Shown here: positions 36,837 to 45,857 of the stretch, piece after piece | Position numbering within the stretch: position 1 is the first letter of the stretch | Layout: each line of letters begins with the position of its first letter | Made by a program: the position numbers and the translations under genes | Assembly: GCA_032586195.1 (NCBI GenBank) | Contig: JAWHQP010000011.1 | Span: 1-64,000, forward strand | Reading direction: 5' to 3' | DNA: 64,000 nucleotides | From: JAWHQP01 sp032586195 | GTDB taxonomy: Bacteria > Pseudomonadota > Gammaproteobacteria > Enterobacterales > Pasteurellaceae | Notes under the pieces: model-generated | The model's database searches: none | Told to the model about the DNA's origin: nothing | The model's input: the letters and a program-made list of their open reading frames with translations, nothing else

Positions 36837-37409
36837 TTAAGAAGCCGCCTGCCACAGGATACCGAAAATATCGTACATCAGACTATTGGCGAAAAACAAG
36901 ATAAATGCCACGATCATCGGGGAAAAGTCAATCATTCCCGTGCGTGGTAAAATTTTTCTCACGGGAGAAAGTACGGGCTCGCCAAGTTGATACAGCATAT
37001 AACTTACGGGATCATTGCCGCGGTTAAACCAGCTCATGATCGCGCCGATAAAAATAATATAAATCAGCATTTCGCCGAAGGTTCTCACCACGCTGAGCAA
37101 ACCGATCACGATATAGATCAACGCATTATTTGAAATAAGTTCGGACGACCATTCTCCGGAAATAATACTGAGTATCGGCAATTTGACCGTGCCTAATACA
37201 AACACAAACAACAAGGCCGCCAGATCTATGTTTTTTACCGTCGGAATGACCTTGCGTAACGGATTCAGCACCGGATTAGTAAGTTTTACTACGGTTTGCG
37301 AAATAGGATTGTAGAAATCAACCCCGCAGTATTGCAGCCACATCCGCAGCATTAAAATAAACATATATAAACCAATCACTACGCTGGCTAAATAGTTTAA
37401 TGAAGTCAT
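36837..37409 (-). CDS. yggT: YggT family inner-membrane protein
   Basis: 190 residues made of two similar halves, each a YggT repeat: LRMWLQYCGVDFYNPISQTV and MSWFNRGNDPVSYMLYQLGE, each followed by a segment with NPLRKVIPT or SPVRKILPRTG. Four or more membrane helices. The family is linked to osmotic stress and membrane organisation but is not well defined. yggT-yggU is a conserved pair. Confidence 0.93.
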   Translation of the reverse strand: MTSLNYLASVVIGLYMFILMLRMWLQYCGVDFYNPISQTVVKLTNPVLNPLRKVIPTVKNIDLAALLFVFVLGTVKLPILSIISGEWSSELISNNALIYIVIGLLSVVRTFGEMLIYIIFIGAIMSWFNRGNDPVSYMLYQLGEPVLSPVRKILPRTGMIDFSPMIVAFILFFANSLMYDIFGILWQAAS

Positions 37410-37489
37410 TGTTTTTCCTTAAATTAAATAGAAGACGAATTTCCATATAATGACGGTTTTTGGGGAAATTTCAAGGGTGAAGGTTAAAT

Positions 37490-37632
37490 CTCCGCTAGGC
37501 TTCCCTTAAATCCTTCTCTTCAGGCCTTTATTTTTAAAGAGAAGATATCTGAGCGCATCATTTATATCCATAGAGCAGTCCCCTTTTGCCAAAGGGGACT
37601 GAGAAGAATTTAGAGGGATTTCAGAGGCAAAC
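37490..37632. repeat. MITE-like inverted-repeat element between yggT and corA
   Basis: The left end CTTCCCTTAAATCCTTCTCT and the right end GAGAAGAATTTAGAGGGATT (37610-37620 region) are imperfect inverted repeats. Inside are two further dyads: CTTCTCTT/AAGAGAAG (37513-37544) and AGTCCCCTTT/AAAGGGGACT (37577-37600). No coding frame and no U-tract. The nested palindromic layout suggests a miniature mobile or REP-like element. Confidence 0.5.
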
Positions 37633-38583
37633 CTACAGCCATCCTTTCCGTTTGAAATAGATATACGGTGTCAGCGCTGCGGCGATCATGAGACCGATTG
37701 CCATCGGATAGCCGTATTCAAAATGCAGCTCCGGCATAAATTCAAAGTTCATGCCGTAAGTGGATGCCACCAATGTGGCGGGCAGAAACATTACCGATAC
37801 CACGGAGAAGAATTTCATGATTTTATTCTGTTCAATATTGATATAACCCATTGCCGCCTGCATCAGGAAGTTCACTTTCTGGAACAGCGATTCGTTGTGC
37901 GGCTGTAAGGATTCAATATCGCGCAGAATATCGCGCGCCTGTTCCAACTGATTGGTCGGCAAACGGGTTTTGCGCACCAGAAAGCTCAGCGCCCGCTGGG
38001 TATCCATCAGGCACAAACGCACTTTGGAGCTCATGTCTTCCTGTTCCGTCAGAGTGGCGAGGGCATCATCAAACGCTTCGCCCTGTTTGCCGTCCAGAAT
38101 CACGCGGCTTAATTTTTCCAAATCGGAATACACGGTTTCAATCACGTCCGCCAGCTGCTCGATTTTCGTTTCCAGCAAATCTAATAAGACTTCGTAAGCG
38201 TTACATTCGTCTAAACGCTGATAGCGGGAGCGCATACGATATAAGCGGAAAGCGGGCAGATCGCGATCTCGCAGAGTGAACAAACGCCCGTCACGAATAG
38301 TGAACGCCACGCTGGCTAAATCGGCGTAGTCGTTTTCATCTTCGCAATAAAAGAATGAGTGCAGATGTAAACCGTCTTCATCTTCAAAGAAACGGGCGGA
38401 CGCCTCGATATCTTCCAATTCAAGAAATGAGGCAAGGCTTTGTTCCAGTCCTTCCTGCAGTAATTCACGCTCTTCGGCGGTCGGTTCAACTAAATCAATC
38501 CAGATGGCCGAATTTAATTGTTGTGCTTTTTCGTCTTCCAGACGGGTTAAACGTGAATTTTCCAGTGTAAAAGCATTAATCAT
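37633..38583 (-). CDS. corA: Magnesium/cobalt transporter CorA
   Basis: 316 residues. A long acidic and coiled-coil cytoplasmic funnel is followed by two C-terminal membrane helices. The selectivity motif YGMNFEFMPEL lies between them. FFSVVSVMFLPATLVAST is TM1 and the basic KRKGWL tail is typical. Pentameric channel for Mg2+ and related ions. Confidence 0.97.
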   Translation of the reverse strand: MINAFTLENSRLTRLEDEKAQQLNSAIWIDLVEPTAEERELLQEGLEQSLASFLELEDIEASARFFEDEDGLHLHSFFYCEDENDYADLASVAFTIRDGRLFTLRDRDLPAFRLYRMRSRYQRLDECNAYEVLLDLLETKIEQLADVIETVYSDLEKLSRVILDGKQGEAFDDALATLTEQEDMSSKVRLCLMDTQRALSFLVRKTRLPTNQLEQARDILRDIESLQPHNESLFQKVNFLMQAAMGYINIEQNKIMKFFSVVSVMFLPATLVASTYGMNFEFMPELHFEYGYPMAIGLMIAAALTPYIYFKRKGWL

Positions 38584-38904
38584 TCGTCATACTCCCAGTG
38601 CTGTTTGTGGGTTATGAACAACTCAATGAACAAAATAAACGTAACAAGCTGAAAACCAACCTTTTACCGCCAAAGTGCGGTGTCGTTTTTGCGAGTTTTG
38701 CCTGTTGTAAAGATACCTGTGAGATGCGGTTAAGAAAATTATCCGCGAACATCCATTGCCGCCGATAATTAAAGAAGGGCGACAGTTAAAATAAAAATTC
38801 CGGTCGGTATCGACTGTGACTGTCCAAAGTGTTTGTCCTCATGTTACCAAATCGTGCGGAATGTTACGCTTCCGAGAACGATTCGTCAAGTTCGGCACAA
38901 AAGA
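38584..38904. other. Gene-free gap between corA and yggL
   Basis: About 320 bp upstream of corA. It contains an uptake signal near 38673 (AAAGTGCGGTGTCG) and otherwise no frame, RNA or dyad that I can support. The corA promoter should lie here. Confidence 0.4.
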
Positions 38905-38927
38905 AAATCCGGCTTTCGGCCGGATTT
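38905..38927 (-). terminator. yggL terminator
   Basis: On the minus strand AAATCCGGC-CGAAA-GCCGGATTT followed by TCTTTT, 27 bases after the yggL stop. Confidence 0.85.
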
Positions 38928-38953
38928 CCGGAAGGCGTTTTTTGTCTGCCTGA

Positions 38954-39298
38954 TTAAGCGTTTTCAGCAGGGTAATCCCGCCAGATATCAAATAACTCAC
39001 TGATTTCGATTTGTTGTAACCCGTTGCTTTCCAGCCAGCTTTTCACCAGGTTTTGATGATTTTCGTTACATTTGCCCGGTTTTTCCAGACATACCAGACC
39101 TTCCCAATGCAGATAACCGCTGCCTTCATAGGCTAATCCGTTAGGTTGAATCACTTCTGCAATAAAGCGATCAACCACTTCATCCACGGTTTCAATTGCA
39201 GTGCCTTCGGCAAATTGCCAGTTGACTAAGAACCCCAGTTCTTGAAATTCATCCAAATGCATTTTTTTGCGTTGACGTCGATTACGTTTAATAGCCAT
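38954..39298 (-). CDS. yggL: YggL family 50S-associated protein
   Basis: 114 residues starting MAIKRNRRQRKKMHLDEFQE, the DUF469/YggL signature. YggL binds the large ribosomal subunit. The ATG at 39298 is preceded by AGGAGAAAA; the frame extends to 39364 but overlaps the end of trmB. It follows trmB, the conserved order near mutY. Confidence 0.93.
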   Translation of the reverse strand: MAIKRNRRQRKKMHLDEFQELGFLVNWQFAEGTAIETVDEVVDRFIAEVIQPNGLAYEGSGYLHWEGLVCLEKPGKCNENHQNLVKSWLESNGLQQIEISELFDIWRDYPAENA

Positions 39299-39336
39299 TT
39301 TTTCTCCTATATTAATGGTGCGGACGCACCGTTTGA

Positions 39337-40086
39337 TTAATTTTTGATGAAATACAGATCCCAAACACCGTGTCCGAGTCGGTGTCCGCGCTCCTCAAAT
39401 TTAGTGAGAGGGCGAAAATCGGGGCGGGGAATGTAATCATGCGTAGCGGACGTATTGGTTAACCCTTGCGTTTGCCGTAATACTTCCAGCATGTGTTCGG
39501 CATAATCCTGCCAGTCCGTCGCCATATGAATAAAGCCGCCCGTTCGCAATTTCGGCATTAAATCCGCCAGAAAACGCGGCTGTACAATGCGGCGTTTGTG
39601 GTGTTTGGCCTTGTGCCACGGATCGGGGAAAAATAGCTGCAAGCCGCTTAATTGTCCGGCGCTAATGCAATCCCGCAGAATTTCGGTGGCATCATGGCAG
39701 ATAACGCGCAAATTTTGTACCTTTCTTTCCAAGGCGTAAGCGATACAAGCCCCGACTCCCGGCGTATGTACTTCAATGCCAAGGTAATTTTTATCGGAAT
39801 TCTGTTCCGCCATTTCTACCAAGGATTTGCCCATGCCGAAGCCGATTTCCAGGATGACGGGATGGTCATTGCCGTAAATTTGGGTAAAATCAAAGGGCTC
39901 GCTTTGATATTCCAAACCATAGCTATGCCAGTTGTCGTTCATCGCTTTTTTCTGGAAATCGCTCAACCGTCCGGTACGCAGTACGAAACTGCGTACTTTC
40001 CGTTTATAGCGGCCGTCTTCGGTAAATTCCGCCGTTTCAATGGTTTTACGTTTTTGATCGGCGAAAGTAATGTGTTGTTCAGACAT
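39337..40086 (-). CDS. trmB: tRNA (guanine-46-N7) methyltransferase
   Basis: Methylates G46 in the tRNA variable loop. 249 residues. Class I methyltransferase motifs: VILEIGFGMGKSLVEMA, LGIEVHTPGVGACI, LFFPDPWHKAKHHKRR (the TrmB signature) and the C-terminal TKFEERGHRLGHGVWDL. Divergent from mutY, with about 185 bp between; that gap has an uptake signal near 40172. Confidence 0.97.
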   Translation of the reverse strand: MSEQHITFADQKRKTIETAEFTEDGRYKRKVRSFVLRTGRLSDFQKKAMNDNWHSYGLEYQSEPFDFTQIYGNDHPVILEIGFGMGKSLVEMAEQNSDKNYLGIEVHTPGVGACIAYALERKVQNLRVICHDATEILRDCISAGQLSGLQLFFPDPWHKAKHHKRRIVQPRFLADLMPKLRTGGFIHMATDWQDYAEHMLEVLRQTQGLTNTSATHDYIPRPDFRPLTKFEERGHRLGHGVWDLYFIKN

Positions 40087-40270
40087 TTTTCATTTTTTGC
40101 TGCGAGAATAAAATTGAACGGGGATTATAAAGCAAAATCGGCAAACATCAAATTGGGGCATGTTCCACGGCAAAGTGCGGTGCTGTTTTTGCCAGTTTTT
40201 ACAATTTTATAAAATGTCTCTTCGTGATACACTTCGTACATTTTTATAATTAATTTTTTGTGGGAATGAG

Positions 40271-41419
40271 ATGTTGGCGAAATCTTCGGTGCAGGCGCCT
40301 TTTGCTAAAGCGGCATTGGCGTGGTATGACAAATTCGGGCGAAAGCATTTACCTTGGCAGCGGAATAAAACTTTATACGGGGTTTGGTTGTCAGAAGTGA
40401 TGTTGCAGCAAACGCAGGTCAGCACTGTTATTCCTTATTTCGAGCGTTTTATCGAAACATTTCCGAATGTCACCGCACTTGCCGATGCTCCTCTGGATGA
40501 GGTTCTGCATTTGTGGACGGGATTGGGCTATTATGCCCGGGCGAGAAATCTGCATAAAGCGGCACAAACCATTCGTGATCAGTATCGGGGCGAGTTTCCC
40601 ACTGATTTCCAACAGGTTTGGAGTTTGGCGGGAGTGGGCAGAAGTACGGCGGGCGCGGTGCTGTCTTCCGTGCTGAATGCTCCTTATCCGATTCTAGACG
40701 GCAATGTGAAGCGTGTGTTGACCCGTTATTTTGCGGTGGATGGCTGGCCGGGCGAGAAAAAGGTGGAAGAACGCCTGTGGCGATTAAGCGCCGAGGTAAC
40801 ACCTACGGATCGGGTGGCGGATTTTAATCAGGCGATGATGGATATCGGTTCCGCTGTATGCGTTCGCACTAAACCGAAATGCGATTTATGCCCGCTGGCG
40901 ACGGATTGCCGGGCCAGAGCGACGGAAAGTTGGGCGAAATATCCCGGTAAGAAGCCGAAAAAGAGCCTGCCTGAACGGGCAACCTATTTCCTGATTTTGG
41001 CAAATGCGGGCAAAGTGTATTTGGAACAACGGGAAAATAAAGGGTTGTGGGGCGGTTTGTATTGTTTTCCGCAATTTGATTCCAAGGCGGAATTATTGGC
41101 GTATTTGGCAGCCCAGGGTGTGCGGCGGTATCAGGAATGGACGGGTTTTCGTCACACTTTCACCCATTTTCATTTGGATATTTCGCCGGTTTATGCGGAA
41201 TTACAGCCACAAACGACGGATGAGTTTGCCCGGAACGATTGTTCCGTCTGGAAAAAAGTGGCGGAAAGTGACGGTGAATATCAATCTTCTGTATCAACGG
41301 AAGGCAAATATTGGTATGATCCGCACAATCCTGATCCTATAGGGCTGGCGACCCCGGTTAAAAATTTATTAATTGAATTTCAAAAAGGACGACATTATGG
41401 CAAGAACCGTATTCTGTGA
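40271..41419 (+). CDS. mutY: A/G-specific adenine glycosylase MutY
   Basis: Removes adenine mispaired with 8-oxoguanine. 382 residues, somewhat longer than E. coli (350). Catalytic Glu42 (SEVMLQQTQV), helix-hairpin-helix GVGRSTAGAVLS and Asp143 (YPILDGNVKRVL) are in place. Four cluster cysteines at 197, 204, 207 and 213 hold the [4Fe-4S]. A NUDIX-like C-terminal domain recognises oxoG. The end overlaps the start of yggX by 23 bases. Confidence 0.97.
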   Translation: MLAKSSVQAPFAKAALAWYDKFGRKHLPWQRNKTLYGVWLSEVMLQQTQVSTVIPYFERFIETFPNVTALADAPLDEVLHLWTGLGYYARARNLHKAAQTIRDQYRGEFPTDFQQVWSLAGVGRSTAGAVLSSVLNAPYPILDGNVKRVLTRYFAVDGWPGEKKVEERLWRLSAEVTPTDRVADFNQAMMDIGSAVCVRTKPKCDLCPLATDCRARATESWAKYPGKKPKKSLPERATYFLILANAGKVYLEQRENKGLWGGLYCFPQFDSKAELLAYLAAQGVRRYQEWTGFRHTFTHFHLDISPVYAELQPQTTDEFARNDCSVWKKVAESDGEYQSSVSTEGKYWYDPHNPDPIGLATPVKNLLIEFQKGRHYGKNRIL

Positions 41420-41669
41420 GTATTTAAAAAAAGAAGCCGATGGTTTGGATTTTCAGCTTTATCCGGGCGAAATCGGCAAACGTATTTTCGATCATATCAG
41501 CAAGCAGGCCTGGGGCGAATGGATGAAAAAACAGACCATGCTGGTGAATGAAAAGAAATTAAATATGATGAATGCGGATCATCGTAAGCTGTTGGAACAG
41601 GAAATGGTGAGTTTTTTATTTGAAGGTAAAGACGTTCACATTGAAGGCTATGTGCCGGAATCCCATTAA
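41397..41669 (+). CDS. yggX: Iron-trafficking protein YggX
   Basis: 90 residues. MARTVFCEYLKKEADGLDFQ and GEIGKRIFDHISKQAWGEW are the YggX signature, with the single conserved Cys7. It protects Fe-S clusters from oxidation. The ATG at 41397 has AAAGGACGAC upstream and lies inside the mutY 3' end, which implies translational coupling. Its position next to the Fe-S enzyme MutY is conserved. Confidence 0.96.
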   Translation: MARTVFCEYLKKEADGLDFQLYPGEIGKRIFDHISKQAWGEWMKKQTMLVNEKKLNMMNADHRKLLEQEMVSFLFEGKDVHIEGYVPESH

Positions 41670-41683
41670 GTTATTAGCATAAA

Positions 41684-42757
41684 ATGAAGATTAGAAAATA
41701 TTTAATTCTTGCGTTAATTCCCTTTCTCTATGCTTGTTCTTCCGATCGTTCAAGCATGTATGACGACGCCTTTGCCAAAGATACTCACGGGTTAGATTTA
41801 TTAACGGGACAATTTTCCCAGAATATCGACCAAATATGGGGGGTTAACGAGCTGTTGGTGGCAAGCCGTAAAGACTATGTAAAATATACGGACAGCTATT
41901 ATACCCGCAGTCACATCAGCTTTGACGAAGGTTTGATTAATATTGAAACCCTCACAGATGTAAATCGTCTGCATAGTGCGATTGTACACACGTTGCTGAT
42001 GGGGTCAGACGCCAAGGGTATTGACCTGTTTGCTTCCGGTGATGTGCCGATCAGTTCTCGTCCGTTTCTGGTCGGGCAGGTAGTGGATAATTATGGTCAG
42101 GCAATTTCCAACGTTAATATTGCGAATAATTTTGCCACTTATCTGATTCAGAATAAACTGCAGACCCGCCGTCTGGCCAACGGACGCACGGTGCAGTTCG
42201 TTTCTATTCAGATGATTGCTAACCACGTTAATGTGCGCGCCCGTAAATACTTATCCTTTGTGCGTAAGGCTTCACGCCGCTATGGCATTGATGAAAGCCT
42301 GATCCTCGGTATTATGGAAACCGAATCCAGTTTCAACCCGTATGCTATCAGTTATGCCAGCGCCATGGGGCTGATGCAGGTGGTACCACACACCGCGGGA
42401 CGTGACGTATTCAAGCTGAAAGGGCGTTCTGGACAGCCGGATAGAGGCTATCTATTTGATCCGGAAAAAAATATTGACGCGGGTACTTCTTATTTATGGC
42501 TGTTGAAAAATGAATATCTGGCGGGTATCGAAAATCCTACTTCCATGCGTTACGCCATGATTTCCGCTTATAACAGCGGGGCGGGAGCCGTATTGCGCGT
42601 GTTTGACAGCGATCCTGATTCCGCAATTTATACGATTAACCGCTTGCAGCCTGAACAGGTGTATCGCATCCTGACGACCAGCCATCCGTCTTCACAGGCC
42701 AGAAACTACTTGTTGAAGGTGGACAAAGCCCAGCGTAGCTATCGTCGAGCAAGATAG
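41684..42757 (+). CDS. mltC: Membrane-bound lytic murein transglycosylase C
   Basis: Outer-membrane lipoprotein that cleaves peptidoglycan glycan strands. 357 residues. Lipobox FLYAC with Cys18, an N-terminal MltC-specific domain, and a C-terminal SLT domain with METESSFNPYAISYASAMGL (catalytic Glu in ETESSF) and SAYNSGAGAVLRVF. Last gene of mutY-yggX-mltC. Confidence 0.96.
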   Translation: MKIRKYLILALIPFLYACSSDRSSMYDDAFAKDTHGLDLLTGQFSQNIDQIWGVNELLVASRKDYVKYTDSYYTRSHISFDEGLINIETLTDVNRLHSAIVHTLLMGSDAKGIDLFASGDVPISSRPFLVGQVVDNYGQAISNVNIANNFATYLIQNKLQTRRLANGRTVQFVSIQMIANHVNVRARKYLSFVRKASRRYGIDESLILGIMETESSFNPYAISYASAMGLMQVVPHTAGRDVFKLKGRSGQPDRGYLFDPEKNIDAGTSYLWLLKNEYLAGIENPTSMRYAMISAYNSGAGAVLRVFDSDPDSAIYTINRLQPEQVYRILTTSHPSSQARNYLLKVDKAQRSYRRAR

Positions 42758-42782
42758 TTATTGCGTTATACCATAAGAAGTA

Positions 42783-42815
42783 AAAGCTCCGCTTAACCAA
42801 AGCGTGAGCTTTTTT
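42783..42815 (+). terminator. mltC terminator
   Basis: AAAAGCTCCGCTT and AAGCGTGAGCTTTT pair around AACC with one bulge, followed by TTTATT. Confidence 0.8.
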
Positions 42816-42992
42816 ATTACTTGCAAAACAGCACGAATTGTACAATAAAATTGGTTAACCTGTTGATTTAATAAACTTTCTGCATATTAAACAGTCAACC
42901 GAACAAAATTTTGTATTTTTTTCAAAATAGCTGTTGACTTGCCCATGAAAAAACGGTTTAATACGCCCCGTGTCAGCGCGATAGCGTTATAC

Positions 42993-43068
42993 GCCTCGAT
43001 AGCTCAGTCGGTAGAGCAGGGGATTGAAAATCCCCGTGTCGGTGGTTCGATTCCGCCTCGAGGCACCA
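42993..43068 (+). tRNA. tRNA-Phe (GAA)
   Basis: 76 nt with encoded CCA. Acceptor stem GCCTCGA/TCGAGGC, D arm AGCTCAGTCGGTAGAGC, anticodon stem-loop GGGGATTGAAAATCCCC with anticodon GAA, and T arm GGTGGTTCGATTCCGCC. The E. coli phenylalanine tRNA differs at few places. Confidence 0.97.
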
Positions 43069-43073
43069 TCTTT

Positions 43074-43149
43074 TCCTCCTTAGTTCAGTCGGTAGAACGG
43101 TGGACTGTTAATCCATATGTCGCTGGTTCAAGTCCAGCAGGAGGAGCCA
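43074..43149 (+). tRNA. tRNA-Asn (GTT)
   Basis: 76 nt with encoded CCA. Acceptor stem TCCTCCT/AGGAGGA, anticodon loop ACTGTTAAT with anticodon GTT, and T arm GCTGGTTCAAGTCCAGC. It follows tRNA-Phe by five bases, so one transcript is likely. Confidence 0.97.
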
Positions 43150-43156
43150 AATTTAG

Positions 43157-43190
43157 AAGGCTGTTAGTCGTAAGGCTAACAGCCTTTTGC
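43157..43190 (+). terminator. Terminator of the tRNA-Phe/tRNA-Asn unit
   Basis: AAGGCTGTTAG-TCGTAAGG-CTAACAGCCTT followed by TTGCC. A strong 11-bp stem, with a short U-tract. Confidence 0.8.
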
Positions 43191-43619
43191 CGTTTATAAC
43201 GGGCCGGTTATTAAATGGTGTGATACAACAGTTGTACAATACCTTTATTTACCCTATACGGCCTGTGTAAGGTTTACCGCTACATATACTAAAAAAACTC
43301 TGATTTTAGCACCGCACTTTTAGCCGCTATTACGGGCTTGCCGCTTTGAGTATCACCTAAAGAAAGAAACGGTTTGATATTTTGGTAAAAGCATTTCACT
43401 TTTATATATTTTTGGAATGATAGGTTTATTGTGTGAGTAGTGTGGTTTTAGATATCCTAATCTTGGTTTATTGCATAAACCAGCTGTTTTATGCAGCAAA
43501 TTTGCTAATTTATGTACAATAAACACAGCAGAATGGTAGTATTGAAATCACAGTTGTACCGATGGTATCAGTCTCTTCTATGAAATGAAAATAAAATAAT
43601 AACACCATTTTTTGAAATA
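43191..43619. other. Gene-free gap before the second catabolic cluster
   Basis: About 430 bp, A/T-rich. It contains a partial copy of the 13361 palindrome (near 43260) and an uptake signal near 43311 (AGCACCGCACTTTT). I see no gene, RNA or further dyad that I can support. Confidence 0.4.
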
Positions 43620-43635
43620 TTTGAACTTTGTCACA
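43620..43635 (+). promoter_or_regulatory. CRP-like site upstream of the plus-strand catabolic cluster
   Basis: TTTGA-ACTTTG-TCACA has one mismatch to TGTGA-N6-TCACA and shares CTTTGTCACA with the site at 24585-24600. It lies 94 bases before the first gene of the cluster. Confidence 0.5.
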
Positions 43636-43728
43636 GTATTTTAATCATAATCCGTTTATTCTGAACGTGCTGTAGTACCTTAAAACAATTGTTCACCATG
43701 GCTAAACATTAAACAGAAGAGGTGTCTT

Positions 43729-44628
43729 ATGAAAGTTGCATTTGATGTTGATGTACTCACGAAACAAATGGGCATCAGTGATATGGTGTACCAAGTCGCC
43801 GACTGGGGCTATAAATATATTGAACAGTCACCGCACCCGCGCATTAATCCGTTTTATAAACATCCTTTGTTTTCCAGAGAATGTGAAAATGAATACCGTG
43901 CAGCTTTACAACGTACCGGTCTTGAGATTTCTTCTTTTATTGTCGTATATCGTTGGTCCGGTCCGACGGAAGAGCAACGCCGACACGCGGTAGCTAACTG
44001 GAAACGGATGATTGAAATCGCAGATAGCATGGATGTTAGAGTTATTAATACCGAGTTATCGGGGGATCCTCATCAGCCTGAGATTTGTAACGGTATGTTG
44101 TTCCGTTCGCTGGACGAGCTATTACCTTTGTTTGAGAAATATGGTATCCGTTGTGAATTACAGTCTCATCCATTTGATTTCTGTGAACTGAATAATGAAA
44201 CTGTTGATATTGTAAAATCCTATCGTACGGATTATCTCAAATATGTTTATTCTTGCCCTCATGGCTTTTTCTATGATCAAGGAAAGGGCGATGTGCGGGC
44301 AATGCTGGAATATGCCGGTGATGATATGTCACATATTCTGTTTGCGGATACTTTCAATCAAACCTTGGATTGCCGTTATATCGTTAATCCGCCGGGTGCT
44401 GATAAAGGCTGTTGTACGGTTCATCAGCATTTACCGATAGGGCAAGGCGATGTCGATTTTGACGGCATTTTTGAAACGCTCAGAAAAACGGATTTTGCTC
44501 ACCGCACTTACAATGTCGGCGGTGAATCTATTGCCTGCGTTTCTATGTTCGGTTTTCCTGAAAAAATGGCGGTGGAAGCACCTAGAGCAAGAGAAATTAT
44601 CGAAAAAGAATTGTTGCTTACTCGGTAA
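43729..44628 (+). CDS. Sugar phosphate isomerase/epimerase (TIM barrel)
   Basis: 299 residues of the xylose isomerase-like TIM-barrel superfamily. Visible barrel strands: MKVAFDVDVLTKQMGISDMV, GYKYIEQSPHPRI, VRVINTELSGD, RCELQSHPFDFCEL, HILFADTFN and HQHLPIGQGDVDFDGIF. The Glu, His and Asp residues there are likely metal ligands. AGAGGTGTCTT precedes the ATG. First gene of the plus-strand cluster. Substrate unknown; a keto-sugar or inosose is plausible. Confidence 0.82.
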   Translation: MKVAFDVDVLTKQMGISDMVYQVADWGYKYIEQSPHPRINPFYKHPLFSRECENEYRAALQRTGLEISSFIVVYRWSGPTEEQRRHAVANWKRMIEIADSMDVRVINTELSGDPHQPEICNGMLFRSLDELLPLFEKYGIRCELQSHPFDFCELNNETVDIVKSYRTDYLKYVYSCPHGFFYDQGKGDVRAMLEYAGDDMSHILFADTFNQTLDCRYIVNPPGADKGCCTVHQHLPIGQGDVDFDGIFETLRKTDFAHRTYNVGGESIACVSMFGFPEKMAVEAPRAREIIEKELLLTR

Positions 44629-44850
44629 ACTAACTTTTTTAGTTTTTCATTCTAATTAAGTCTGACAGCTGAATTCTTCTCTGTATATTGAAGAATTCAG
44701 CTATTGTGAGATTTTTCTTTGAAATATAAAAAAAGTTTAATTTTATATTTCAATCATTCTTGCTTTTGGTTTTAATATCAATAGTGAGAAATACTATTTC
44801 TGTTTCAGTTAAGTTGCTTGTTCGACTAATCTGATTAAAGGGTGATAGTT

Positions 44851-45711
44851 ATGTTGCAATATTTTCTCCCTCCGGTAAAAAGCTCTATTTTCGAGCGTGA
44901 TCGCTTACCTCAATTACTCTATATTTGTAATACTGAAACGATGAAACAAAATTTCCCTCGGGTATTGCATAAACATGATGATCATTTGGAAATCGTTTTT
45001 ATTGTGAAAGGTAACGGTACGCATGTGGTGGGTAATAAAACTTATACTACTCAGGCAGGTGATTTAGTTATATTCAATCCTAATGTAGTACATGATGAAA
45101 TGGCGGCATGCAATTCAAATATGGTTGTATATTGTTGTGGTATTAGCGAATTATCTATTAAAGGACAGGAGAAAAATACATTATTTGATGAAACGGTATC
45201 TGCGGTTATTCAAACCGGGGAAAAAAGAGAGATAATCCGAAATTTACTTCATCTCATGTTTCTGCATGTAAAAGAGAATGCGATAAGTGCTAATGAAATT
45301 TGTCGTTATTTATTGGCCGCATTAATCACGGTAATTATACAATTAACTGAAAATATCCCGCCTTTAACTTATAATAGATTAACTTTGATAGAACAAGTGC
45401 GGCATTATATCGATCTGCATTACGCGGAGGATATTACCCTGAATTCTCTTGCCCGACGCTTTCATATTAATAGCTATTATTTAGCGCATTTGTTTAAGCG
45501 GCAAACCGCATTTTCGCCAATTCAGTACTTAATTAGACGTCGTATCGGTGAGGCTCAATCTATGTTAATTAATACGGATCATAGTATTGGCTATATTGCA
45601 ACAGCCGTCGGCTATGACAATACGAATTATTTTAGCCGTTTATTTACCAGAATGATTGATATCAGTCCGAGCCAATACCGTATTTCATGGATAGGAAAAA
45701 ATAAACCATAA
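44851..45711 (+). CDS. AraC-family transcriptional regulator (paralogue 2)
   Basis: 286 residues, a close paralogue of the regulator at 24632-25489. Both begin MLQY, share LPQLLYI, LHKHDDHLEIVF, GDLVIFNPNVVHDEMA and end near SPxxYRxxWIGK. N-terminal cupin sensor, C-terminal double helix-turn-helix (LARRFHINSYYLAHLFKRQT, IATAVGYDNTNYFSRLF). AAAGGGTG at 44838-44845 supports the ATG at 44851. Here it lies between the two isomerase genes. The similarity of the sensor domains suggests related inducers. Confidence 0.93.
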   Translation: MLQYFLPPVKSSIFERDRLPQLLYICNTETMKQNFPRVLHKHDDHLEIVFIVKGNGTHVVGNKTYTTQAGDLVIFNPNVVHDEMAACNSNMVVYCCGISELSIKGQEKNTLFDETVSAVIQTGEKREIIRNLLHLMFLHVKENAISANEICRYLLAALITVIIQLTENIPPLTYNRLTLIEQVRHYIDLHYAEDITLNSLARRFHINSYYLAHLFKRQTAFSPIQYLIRRRIGEAQSMLINTDHSIGYIATAVGYDNTNYFSRLFTRMIDISPSQYRISWIGKNKP

Positions 45712-45857
45712 CAAGAAAATGCTATAACCGACTAAAAGTACACCGTAATTCTAGGTGACGGCTTATGGTTATATTTTAATAAAACGCAATAATGTGCACC
45801 TCAGAACGGTCGGAAATTTTTATACTGAAGCTCTCATCGTAACAAAAGGAGTGACAT

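Noticed and set aside
42939..43199. 86-codon frame covering both tRNA genes
   Set aside because: It is an accidental frame through tRNA-Phe and tRNA-Asn, both of which fold perfectly.
43191..43619. A gene or small RNA in the gap after the tRNAs
   Set aside because: No frame with a ribosome-binding site and no convincing stem-loop set was found; only scattered repeats and one uptake signal.
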